DNA of 54,324 nucleotides from Azolla pinnata (lineage: Eukaryota; Streptophyta; Polypodiopsida; Salviniales; Salviniaceae), in NCBI GenBank assembly GCA_037176905.1, contig JBBBWG010028710.1, positions 1-54,324 of the forward strand, in the 5' to 3' direction. Positions 25,000 to 34,454 of this stretch are shown here, piece after piece. The notes under the pieces are model-generated. The model was not told the DNA's origin and did no database searches. It saw only the letters and a list, made by a program, of their open reading frames with translations. Position 1 is the stretch's first letter; every line of letters begins with the position of its first letter. The position numbers were made by a program, and so were the translations under genes.

Positions 25000-25420
25000 T
25001 GTGTGTATGTTGGAATTAAGAAGATTGTACAAAGAGGAGCACCCTGATGTTTAGAGCGGTACTCCGCTACTTTTTTGTTATTTTCTTGCAATCTAAATAT
25101 ATACGGGGATTACTAAAACTTATGTTTAATAATGTAAACTTCTTTGATTCAGGTAGCCAAGGCGTATGGAGAACAATGGAAACAAATGTCAACCCAGGTA
25201 TCCTCGTCTTTTTCTATTGAATTGCATGTGTAAACACTTGCTCACATTTTAGTTTATGTTTTGTATTTTCTCATGAGAGGGCACCGTATGTAACTCAAAC
25301 ATCAAAGGGGAGAGAGGAATATCATCAAGCTCTATCCTTACCTTTGTTAGAGATTGAATGCGATTACAATCATGATGGTATGATAGCCTCATTTTATTTG
25401 TGATTAATTCTAAGAATTTA
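25000..25420 (+). pseudogene. HMG-box gene fragment, unit C (best preserved middle exon)
   Basis: Segments: LELRRLYKEEHPDV near 25012, VAKAYGEQWKQMSTQ from 25154 flanked by TTTGATTCAG and GTATCC (good acceptor and donor), and ERAPYVTQTSKGREEYHQAL near 25284. The middle exon is intact, including the conserved Trp. A TAG directly after HPDV and the absence of an upstream start argue for a pseudogene. Confidence 0.7.
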
Positions 25421-26129
25421 CAAACGTGTGGTAGTACGAGAATTAAATATCGTTTTGAATTTTCAAAAAATCATCATTATTTTATGTTGCTCGTCAAAAT
25501 AATTCGTATCAAATGTTGACTTTCGTACGAAATACTATGACTACCCCGATATCCACAAAAAGTTTTTGACACGTGCGACAAATATTTTTTTAAATGTATT
25601 AAGATTTCTATTTAAATATTTATGAATTCTATGTAAGAATAACCAAATTTATTAAAATATACATCAAATTTATACGTACTGTTCTTGAGTTTCGTCGAGA
25701 GTAACTAATAGGAAAACGTTATCCTCATTGCTAGTTGTGCTTCGTAAGGTGCCATGTCTGAATAAAATATAAAACACAAACTAAAATGTGAGCAAAGGTT
25801 TACTCACGCAATTTAGTAAAGGAGCACCAGGATACACGCGTCGACATTTAATACGTAACAATCATTATTGCTGAAAATTTTATGGTAACTTCTCCACACG
25901 CGCGAGACTACGAGAATTAAACACTTTTATAATTTTTCGAAAAATAATCTTTGTATCATGTCGCTCGTCAAATTAATGCTTGGACGAAGAAGCAATGAAT
26001 CAGGAACGGTTCCGGTGCTGAATCCGAAATGGGCGTTAACTCCGTTCTCTGTGAGTGAGCAGTGTGTTTGTAGTGATGACTAGAGAAACCAAACATTGTT
26101 TTAGTCAATTTAACTAACGTCCTTTGTCC

Positions 26130-26535
26130 TGTGTGTATGGCAGAATTCAGAAGATTGTACAAAGAGCAACACCCGATGTTCGGAGTGGTAATCCGCTACT
26201 TTTTTGTTATTTTCTCGCAATTTAAATACATATTGGGATTACTAAAACTGATGCATCATAACGTAAATTTCTTTGAATAAGGTAGCTAAGGCGTGTGGAG
26301 AACAATAGAAGCAAATGTTAGTTCATGTATCCTCGTCTTCTTCTATTGAATTGTGTACATAAACATTTGCTCACATTTTAGTTTGTGTTTTGTATTATCT
26401 GAAGAGAAGGCACCGTATGTAACTCAAGAATTAACGGGAAGAGAAGAATATCAACAAGCTCTATCCTCACCTTTGGTGAAGATTGGATGCGATGAGAATC
26501 CTGATGGTATGATGACATCATTTTATCAATGCTAA
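26130..26535 (+). pseudogene. HMG-box gene fragment, unit D
   Basis: Segments: AEFRRLYKEQHP near 26142, VAKACGEQ from 26283 with TAG in place of Trp at 26306-26308, and EKAPYVTQELTGREEYQQAL near 26406, ending CDENPDGMMTSFYQC. The same Trp-to-stop change as in unit A suggests it predates duplication or was spread between copies by exchange. Confidence 0.7.
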
Positions 26536-26949
26536 GTTTTGAGATTGTACACACATGCGGTATTAAATGTCTTTTTGATCGAAAATTGAATAAATTTATT
26601 TTAATTAAAAAAATATGGTAAGTGTACAAATAATCCTTTTTTATCATCTATGCTTAGTTTGAGTTCTAATATATTCCTAATATTTATCAAGATACTAAAA
26701 TAAGTTTTGGAATTACTAACCGATTAAATAATATCTAAAAATATAAAATAGTCAGAAAGTTAGGGAGATAGCGATGGTGACATATCATTGACAACACGCC
26801 AAGAGAGCTTAAGGAAGACTTGCGAATTTATCTATAATTTGAGAAAATTAAGTTTAAGAGTAGTTATTTGGTTTGGAGGTCCATCTAGGGCTTGATATTG
26901 GCTTCGTAATGTGAAACACATTTCTATCCATTTTTTTTACTATTTCCTT

Positions 26950-28440
26950 TGGGGGAACTATAATGTCCTGAAATATTGTTATACACTTGTCGCAACATAT
27001 ATATCAACTATTTACACTGCTTAGTAACTCCCAATATCTATCTAAAGTGGGTGTTGGTGTCCTCCTAATGGTTAGAGTTGAAAGACTCTCTTGTATGGCT
27101 TTCCCTTCTCGCATGTCCCATGCAAAACTAGATTGGTCCATTTCATAGTGTGAGGCCTGACCACACTGTGGAGCCTCGTGTCATTGACACTAGTTAAATC
27201 CATAATTCTTAATACTCTTTGTCAAACTTGTATTTACATTGGACATTTTCAGAGACAATGGATTTGAGATTCAGATGTTGTTCCACATCTCTTACACGTC
27301 ATTGGTTGTCCCATTTTGCTCACCCATTCACCCACTGCAGTGGCTTGATGAATAATAATCCATTGTAACATCAAGAACTTGTTAGAATATTTTCTTTTCT
27401 AAAATCGTTGCCAAAAGGTAGAGAGAAATAAATTGTTCAAATTACAGTTCAACCACAATTTTAATGTTGCATGGATGTTTTCTTTTGCTTTCAGAATAAT
27501 TGCACGTCTTATTTTTGCACTATATTGAAAGAATTGGGGAAACTTCTTTGATCTATTCCCTTTATCCCAAACAATCATCCTTGGATCCCACGAAATGTGT
27601 AACAAAGGTGTTGGCCGGGATTTTACGGAATTACGGTTTCGGCTAACAAAAGGTTTGCCTTCATATTGTATCTATATTCTTGAATCCTTAAATTGGATAA
27701 TCCTAATTCGTACCCATTCTGGAATACCATATTCCAAGTCCCACTCTTCCATTCTCTTTATTACTCCATTATCTTTCAATTTATACATCATTAGTATAAT
27801 ATTTTGTAGGCTATAGTGTATTACAATTGTATTATTATCGTCATCAAACTATGCTTTCCATGTTGGTGTAGTAGTCTTATCACCATCTTATTCTATCCAC
27901 TTGCCTCTTAATAAGTTGTCTCTCACTGTTTTTCCTCAAATATTTTTTAAGATCTGAGATTGCTCTTTTTCAAATAACCTTAAAAAATATCTCCATGTAG
28001 CCATAGATGTTTCATGTTAGTTAGCCATGTTATACCAATTGAGCTTTCACCTTCTTTTTCTGCATCAGTAGGCCCTACTATTCAATATCAATGGCTGATG
28101 AGCTTCCTCTTCTGCATCAATATGCCCTAGTACTCGTAGCCCAATTGTTAGCTTTTCCCAAGCTCGGAAAATTCCTCTTATGAATGTATCCCCATAAGAT
28201 CTAGAAAATTGAGTCTTTTAATGGTTTTTCACCAACATCTTGCACTTGGTTGCCATGAACCCCCTATTCTTGGTGGGAGCTCTTACGTTCTCTAGAGCAA
28301 TAGCTCCTTCTAAGGTCCACCTATAGGCATCAAATTGCGTGCGATAAATTTACAAAGTAATACATGCCATTGTTGCTGAGTCCACGAAACCCAGGCCTCC
28401 TTTCGTGTTTGGTAGTATGATGAAATTGTGGCCCAATTAG
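26950..28440 (-). mobile_element. Degraded non-LTR retrotransposon (LINE), ORF2 C-terminal part
   Basis: Conceptual minus-strand translation across several stops and frames gives typical plant LINE ORF2 blocks. They include a GGLGFVD-like block at about 28400 and the reverse-transcriptase zinc-binding region (zf-RVT) at about 27240-27420: FWQRF..LQWIIIHQATAVGEWVSKMG followed by CKRCGTTSESQIHC and KCP. The reverse transcriptase and endonuclease domains were not found, so it is 5'-truncated and inactive. Confidence 0.7.
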
Positions 28441-31379
28441 CTAAAAGAATTCGTGACTTAAAAGAAACAAATGCTTTTCATGGAAGACAAAAGAAAGTGT
28501 AGGATTTGTAAGAATTGTTGTTGTGTGTGGTGGATGGAAATTTGTGGGCAGCCAGGCGTTCGTCGATTTTTAAGTAGAAGTTTATTGTGGTTTAAGTGAT
28601 ATATACATGCCTTTGGTTGAAGCTTGATGTAAGGTGAGTATTGCAAATGTTTTAGTACTTAAGAGATTTATTTGTTTGCAGTAGTGTGAGCAATGTCCTA
28701 TTTTAATTTTATACCAAGGGAAATCATGTTGGTATTTTAAATTACCATTATAATTTTATCCACCTTTACAATGATAATTGCAAACCTAAATTGTTTCTTT
28801 AAACTTATTTGGTATTTTTATTATATTTTCTCTACCTTAAAATGGAACTATTTTTCTTTGAAAAAAAAAGGAAACTTTAACATCAACTTCTAGTCATGCA
28901 ACCATCCACTAACTGGACTTTTGGGTGAACTTTAGTAGTAAAAGGAGAACAAATTTTCAATAGATAAAAACAATTCCATTCAAAGAGACATGAGGGGACA
29001 ATAATTAGAGTAAGGAAAACTGACATATCAACTGGAAAATGATTCCAACTCTTCAGGTGGAGCTGTTTCAAACATGAAAGTTCACACTTGGCGTATCAAT
29101 TTCTCCGAAAGAACTCAACAATAGTTCTGGTTTTCTCAGGTCTGATGTCATGGACTACAAAGAGGGATTGGATAGCAACACAGATGATTTTTTCGCTAGA
29201 CATCCTCAGCGAAGCGAACAACGAGGGGGAGCCATGGCAAGCGCAATAAACGTAAAAGCCGTTATTTTTTTGTTGCAAAGTCATATCTCAGCAACTTTTG
29301 TAATGTATTGACTTCATCAATGTTTGGTAGCAGTGTTTTTCGAACGTTTTGGAAAGGCATAGACCATATTTTTAGTCTAAATGAGCAAGAATCGATTTTG
29401 AAGGACTGTAGGATGTAGAAAACTTCGCATCGATGGCATTAGCCAATCCAAATTAGCAAAACACAATACCGGCATCGCATTATCATCGGTGTGTTACAAC
29501 AGTGTGTTTATTATGAATGCTTGGTTTTTTTTATCCTACAAACCCAACAGCTAAAAGAAGAATGCAAAGCATGTACTTGAACCCAAGACCTCTCACTTCA
29601 AGAGATAATGCCAAGCAACAACTTGCACTTAACGCCACACGCAATGTGTAATCAAATGAACACAACGTCTCGGATTCGAATCCCAGCTTTCAACACATCC
29701 ACAATCCTTTTGTTCGTGCATATAATCGATACAATTATAATGCCCTTGTTCCGTCCACACGACCCATCAATAGATTCCTTGGTGATTACAAGCCGAGACT
29801 TTCTTTCTTTCTTTCTTTCTTTCTTTCCCCTTTCTTCGCTGGAATCGGAGATCTCGAAAGATTTGGGAAGGCCCCACGCGGTATAATTACGCGAGATTAC
29901 AAAAAAAAAGAAAACCTATCACGTCGTGCTCGCCGAAGCATGGAAGCCGTGGATGGCCGATAACTACAAATACAAAGAAAACATCACAATGTTGAGGTAA
30001 TGCTTGAACCCACGGAGCCTTGCAAAGGCATGTTAAGGCAACCATTGAGCACAACCTTGTTTTTCAGTGTGTGTGTGTGTATATATATAGACACACACAC
30101 ACACATACTCTAGGCCCTTGGTCTATTCACACTTGAAAAATTAGCTTCATAAGACCCAAAGCAGGGGTTATATCGCTTGCCAGATGTATAGGGTTGATAG
30201 TCAAATCAATCCTTCGAATTATGGTAACAAGCACCCCGACAAGCTGTGGTTAGATGGATCTGCTTATACTGGCGAGTGCATCCGACAAATCTGATAGCTG
30301 CGCTTACATGCATTCGCCCCCGATTCCAATCGATTCGCATCACCCGCAGAATCACACCCGCAATGAGATCGATCGGGCGCAGCTCAATCGATATATATAT
30401 ATATATATCTGCCGATTGTTCACTGTCACGTCGCTGGCAAAGTGCGCCAGTGCAGTTGGGTGTCGTCGTACAACTTGCCGGTTCTTTCCAATCTTTCCTT
30501 CTGAGGCCAAACCTATCAGAAGTCGCCCGCGGTTTTTTTTGTAGATAACCTGGAATCAGAAAATATTTGGCAGGCAAAGAAAGAAAGAAAAACAAAGGAA
30601 TCATCTGAGCTTCTAACAATTGTACATAAAAATCCTCGAAGATTAGGGCTATATGAGGCGGGGTTATGCGAGCAATCGATCCACCGATTACACGATCAAT
30701 TAACCCTCCAAGTTTGGGGATTATACGAGCGATTTATACGTATATAATCCTCCGAAAATCAGGATTTACACGAGCGATTCATACGTATATAATCCTCCGA
30801 AAATTAGGATTTACACGAGCAATTTATACACATATAATAGTTGAGAAATACAAACAATGTCATACAAATTGTTCTATTCATGTATGAGCTCAATTTCTTA
30901 GGATTTGGGGATCCCTTTGTACATACGCAACTTGTGATCTCTTGTTTTGTTTTGTTTTTTGCTTTTCTTCTTTGTGTTAATTTCCTTTCTTCTCTTTTTA
31001 TCGTTTTTTTTTTTGTTGCAAGTTGGCAACTTGCTTTGTACTGTGGTGCAGAAAAAGGGCGTGAAAAATGAAAAAAAAAAGGACCCAATAAATATCACGA
31101 CTAATAATAATATTATTATTATTACTACTATTATTGTTGTTTGTTGTTGTTATTAATGGTTTTCCCAAAACAGAAAAAAGAAAAAACAAAACGAAAAAAG
31201 AGGAAGCAAGTGGGCAAGTTGCCGCGAAAAGATAAGATTCCCGGAATATTCCCAGAGGGCAAAAAAGGAAAAAAGAGAAAGAGGGGAAAATCGATTAATT
31301 AATTCCAAAAAAAGAGAGAAAAAAAAAGGGGAGCCGGGGGGGGTTTTTGCCGTAATTAAAAAGAAACAAAGCGGAATTT
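28441..31379. other. Gene-poor intergenic DNA with small repeats
   Basis: No gene recognised. Small repeats present: (TTTC)n at about 29804-29827; a GT/TA/AC alternating run at 30067-30105 that is self-complementary; (TA)n at about 30390-30408; a 45 bp repeat (three copies, about 30718-30840, around ACGAGCGATT-ATACGTATATAATCCTCCGAAAAT). The last 400 bases are A- and T-homopolymer rich. Open frames here are short and composition-driven. Confidence 0.5.
30718..30840. repeat. 45 bp tandem repeat
   Basis: The ACGAGC landmark falls at 30725, 30770 and 30815, an exact 45 base period. A more diverged partial copy lies upstream at about 30661-30717. Confidence 0.8.
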
Positions 31380-31420
31380 ATTCGGCGCGGAATTTTGTGA
31401 TTGGTTGGGACGGCGCCGCG

Positions 31421-31546
31421 TCACGTGGCCCGTGCCACGTGGCCGCTGACGTGGCGCCTACGTGGCGGGCGGACCCGATGACGTGGCGCCCGGACCCGCT
31501 GACGTGGACGCCACGTGGCGGTTGTACCTCTTCTTTAGGACGTGGT
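31421..31546 (+). promoter_or_regulatory. Cluster of eight ACGT-core (ABRE/G-box-type) elements upstream of the ABA receptor gene
   Basis: ACGT cores occur at 31423, 31437, 31449, 31460, 31481, 31502, 31513 and 31540. Three are G-boxes (CACGTG at 31422, 31436 and 31512) and several are ACGTGGC, the core ABA-responsive element bound by ABF/AREB bZIP factors. The cluster lies about 300-430 bases upstream of the PYL ATG in a sharply GC-rich island inside AT-rich DNA. Regulation by ABA is inferred from motif density and gene identity, not shown. Confidence 0.7.
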
Positions 31547-31547
31547 G

Positions 31548-31549
<2 letters not shown>

Positions 31550-31585
<36 letters not shown>

Positions 31586-31761
31586 TTCTCTGTCGTCGCT
31601 TGTCGTCTCTTGTCTCTCGGCTTCTCTGTGTCTCGTCTCTGAGAGCAGAGCCGCTTTGAAAACAGCGGCACAGAGGCAAGAGGAGGCAAGAGGCAAAGAG
31701 GGCCAGAGAACAAGATCATAGCAGAGCCCCAATTCAATCATTCTACACTTCAAGGAGAGGG

Positions 31762-31827
<66 letters not shown>

Positions 31828-31848
31828 AGGGAGGGAGGGGAAAGCGAG
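31550..31848 (+). promoter_or_regulatory. CT/GA-repeat leader of the ABA receptor gene
   Basis: A (CT)n run at about 31551-31581 and a (GA)n run of about 55 bases at 31766-31820, followed by (GGGA)n, lie directly before the ATG at 31849. CT/GA runs of this type are common in plant 5' UTRs and are bound by BBR/BPC GAGA-binding factors. Transcription start not placed. Confidence 0.5.
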
Positions 31849-33333
31849 ATGAGGGATCCATGCCAAGGAACGAGGGCCATGGCGAGCCGCAAGCCTGCGA
31901 GCGGCGACATGTGCTGGTGCGGAGACGATGGAGGAGGAGGGGGCGAGAAGCCATGGCTGGGGCTCATCTCCTTGGAAGATCTGGAGGAGGGGGGGGATCT
32001 GGCGGGGGAGTACGCGAGCTTGGTGGCGGAGCTGGCGGCAGAGGAAGAGCAGGAGGAGGAGGAGGAGGAGAAGCAGCAGAAGCAGCGCTGCGGCGATGGC
32101 GATGGCGGTGATGATGGTGATGATGGTGGCGATGATGGTGATGATGGTGATGGTGATGGTGGTGATGGTGATGGTGGTGATGGTGATGGTGATGATGGTG
32201 ATGGTGATGATGGCGATGGTGATGATGGTGATGGTGGGTCGGGAATGCGGCTGCTTCGGGCTGCATCGGGCGGCGGCGGCGGCGGCGGCCTGGGACCGGG
32301 CCTGCACAAGCACGAGCCGAGGCCGAACCAATGCACGTCGCGCGTGGTGCAGCGCATCCGGGCGCCGCCCGACGTCGTGTGGTCGGTCGTGCGCCGCTTC
32401 GACAAGCCGCAGTCGTACAAGCACTTCGTGCGCAGCTGCCGCGTGAGCAAGAACAGGGCCAATGCCGATGATGCCGATGATGATGATGCTGCTGCCGATG
32501 ATGCCGATGATGATGATGATGATGGCGTCGATGATGGTGATGATGGTGTCGATGATGGTGATGGGAATGGGCAAGGCATAATGAGGAGGAGGAGGAGGAG
32601 CAGGAGGAGACGGGGCACGGCGGGGATGATCGCGGTGGGCGCCGTCCGCGAGGTGAAGGTCGTGTCGGGCCTCCCCGCGAGCACGAGCATGGAGCGGCTG
32701 GAGCTGCTGGACGACGAGCGCCGCGTGATGAGCTTCTCGGTGCTCGGCGGCGACCACCGCCTGCGCAACTACTGCGCCACCACCTCGGTCCACGGGATCC
32801 CCGCCGCCGCCCCCGAAACCCTAACCGCAACCCCGATCCCTGCGAGCCGCGAAACCCTAACGCCGACAATCCCTGCGAGCCGCGAAACCCTAACGCCGAC
32901 AATCCCCGCGAGCCGTGAAACCCTAACGCCGACAATCCCCGCGAGCCTCGAAACCCTAACGCCGACAATCCCCGCGAGCCGCGAAACCCTAACGCCGACA
33001 ATCCCCGCGAGCCTCGAAACCCTAACGCCGACTATCCCCGCGAGCCTCGAAACCCTAACGCCGACTATCCCCGCGAGCCTCGAAACCCTAACGCCGACTA
33101 TCCTCGAAACCCTAACGCCGGCAATCCCCGCGAGCCTCGAAACCCTAACGCCGACGACGGCCACCCCTGCTCACCCCTGGACATTGGTCGTCGAATCGTA
33201 CGTCGTCGACGTCCCCGACGGCAACACGCGCGACGAGACCGTCACGTTCGTCGACACCGTGATCAAGTGCAACCTGCAGTCGCTCGCCCACGTCTGCGAG
33301 CGCCTCGCCGCCGCCAACCGACCAACTAACTAA
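31849..33333 (+). CDS. PYL: Abscisic acid receptor (PYR/PYL/RCAR), intronless, with two large in-frame low-complexity insertions
   Basis: 494 aa in one exon; ordinary PYLs are about 180-220 aa. The START-like ABA-binding domain is complete but split: NQCTSRVVQRIRAPPDVVWS (from residue 160), VVRRFDKPQSYKHF with the ligand Lys at residue 191, EVKVVSGLPAS with the gate loop at 273-278, LGGDHRLRNY with the latch HRL at 303-305, and VVESYVVDVPDGNTRDETVT to CNLQSLAHVCERLA at the end. Insertion 1 (about residues 201-258) is Asp/Gly/Ala and Arg-rich; insertion 2 (about 322-441) is eleven copies of an ETLTPTIPAS-type repeat. Both fall at positions where other PYLs have short turns between beta strands. 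The N terminus also has an Asp/Gly tract (about residues 83-130). Known role: ABA-dependent inhibition of clade A PP2C phosphatases. Whether this version works is unknown. Confidence 0.93.
   Translation: MRDPCQGTRAMASRKPASGDMCWCGDDGGGGGEKPWLGLISLEDLEEGGDLAGEYASLVAELAAEEEQEEEEEEKQQKQRCGDGDGGDDGDDGGDDGDDGDGDGGDGDGGDGDGDDGDGDDGDGDDGDGGSGMRLLRAASGGGGGGGLGPGLHKHEPRPNQCTSRVVQRIRAPPDVVWSVVRRFDKPQSYKHFVRSCRVSKNRANADDADDDDAAADDADDDDDDGVDDGDDGVDDGDGNGQGIMRRRRRSRRRRGTAGMIAVGAVREVKVVSGLPASTSMERLELLDDERRVMSFSVLGGDHRLRNYCATTSVHGIPAAAPETLTATPIPASRETLTPTIPASRETLTPTIPASRETLTPTIPASLETLTPTIPASRETLTPTIPASLETLTPTIPASLETLTPTIPASLETLTPTILETLTPAIPASLETLTPTTATPAHPWTLVVESYVVDVPDGNTRDETVTFVDTVIKCNLQSLAHVCERLAAANRPTN
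32095..32240 (+). repeat. Coding GATGGT/GATGGC repeat in the PYL N terminus
   Basis: Hexanucleotide-like GATGGT/GATGAT units encode an Asp/Gly tract ahead of the ABA-binding domain. It is the same motif class as the non-coding array at 19710-20325. Confidence 0.9.
32463..32575 (+). repeat. Coding GATGAT-type repeat in PYL insertion 1
   Basis: GCCGATGATGCCGATGATGAT..GTCGATGATGGT units encode an acidic tract within the first insertion. An AGG run (32581-32610) encoding Arg residues follows. No in-phase AG acceptor exists at the right edge, so splicing it out would not restore the PYL frame. Confidence 0.88.
32812..33165 (+). repeat. 33 bp coding minisatellite with telomere-like core in PYL insertion 2
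   Basis: Eleven units of the type CGCGAAACCCTAACGCCGACAATCCCCGCGAGC, described here as an 11-codon unit (Arg/Leu-Glu-Thr-Leu-Thr-Pro-Thr-Ile-Pro-Ala-Ser). Ten units contain AAACCCTAACG and the frame is never broken. One unit near 33100 is shortened by a multiple of three. Confidence 0.93.
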
Positions 33334-34454
33334 CTTAACTAACTTAACTAACTCACTGGCTGACTAACTAATTGCCTTCACTTAAATCTAACTAACTTAA
33401 CTAACTCACTCATTTCACTGTTAACCCCACTAACTAAGTAACTAACTATCTATCCTTTGGGCAACAACAACAACCACCACCACCACCACCCCCTCGAGGG
33501 AGGACGAAAACCCTAAATTGCTCCTCACCAAAACTCTTCTTTGCTGCTGCCAAAGCCCTCAATTCTGGAAGAACCCATTCTTTGTAAAATCGTGTAATTT
33601 TGAAAACCTATTTGCCATACACTCCCTTCCCCCAACCCCACCCCCTTTTGTGACATGTCTTCTTCTTCTTCTTCTTCTTCTTCTTTTGGTCAAACCTTGT
33701 TGTAACTCTTGCTTGTGTGCCTTCTTGAATTGGCTAATAGTAAATTTGGATTGGTTCTTGAACTTCCCCCATATAACTAGGCATTATTGCAAGGATTTGG
33801 CCCTTGCTAATCAGGATTCGTCTTCCCGGAACCTGCTTCAGCACCTCTGCTGCCGGTCATCGATCTACAATGTTTTTCATTCATCGGGGGGGGGGCTGTT
33901 GAACGCCATTGGAACGCCATTGCCCGTTGTCAACCCAAGTGTTCTCATCGGATGGATCAAACTTGTCGCATGCATGTATGTGGTTTGAATCGAATCGTGA
34001 TGCACCAACATCTTTAGAGAAGAAGTAGCCTGCAAGCGTGAGTCGCAGGCGGAGTATGTGGAGGCGTATGAGATTGGGGATCAAACTCCTCCACATTTCT
34101 GCTGCAGTTGTGGCCCGTTCAGAAGTCAGAAAGATCGGATGCAGACCCCTCACAGAGATCAAGAATCCAATATTGTCAACATCACCAGAAACCACCCGTG
34201 GCACAATGCATTCCCACTCCAATTTGTCCGTGGCATAATGCATTCCAACTCCAATTTGTCATAATGTATAAAATAGACTGTTCAAATCATTGGTCACTAT
34301 TCATACATCACCTGCATGGACTCGGCAACACATCTGTGATTGCCGATCGAGAAGTTTGTTCTCTAGTATCCTGCGAATTCGTAGGTTTTACAACCGGAAA
34401 AATCATCAACCCACGATCGAATAAATAAAACGCCAGCAAGGAGGTTTACAAGCC
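33334..34454. other. 3' flank of the PYL gene
   Basis: Begins with an ACTAACTA-type simple repeat (about 33323-33445) that includes the PYL stop codon. A CTT run follows at 33658-33684. No gene recognised; open frames at 33518-33988 and 33881-34243 lack domains. Confidence 0.45.

Larger units (their letters stand above)
22631..26570 (+). repeat. Four tandem units of about 1.1 kb carrying decayed HMG-box gene fragments
   Basis: Unit starts at about 22631, 23761, 24541 and 25668, each beginning with a TATACGTACT..TTAGTTTCGTCGAG-like block followed by ACGTTATCCTCATTGCTAGTTGTG. Unit lengths are about 1130, 780, 1127 and 900 bp. The second lacks about 330 bp internally; the fourth is cut at its 3' end. 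Spacing of the GGGAGAGAGGAA landmark (about 23399, 24200, 25308, 26438) confirms the period. Confidence 0.88.

Noticed and set aside
29665-29690. GGATTCGAATCCCAG resembling a tRNA T-arm/B-box
   Set aside because: No matching acceptor, D or anticodon arms upstream; no tRNA fold.
30206-30619. 137-codon minus-strand open frame
   Set aside because: No domain, contains a TA repeat translated as Tyr-Ile; overlapping open frames on the other strand are equally long.
32443-32606. Possible intron in PYL starting GTGAGC at insertion 1
   Set aside because: No pyrimidine tract, and the AG dinucleotides near the right edge are out of phase with the downstream PYL frame.
31743-32793. Two long minus-strand open frames opposite the ABA receptor
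   Set aside because: Mirror of GC-rich and GAT-repeat coding sequence; low-complexity Pro/Ser or Ile/Thr translation with no domain.
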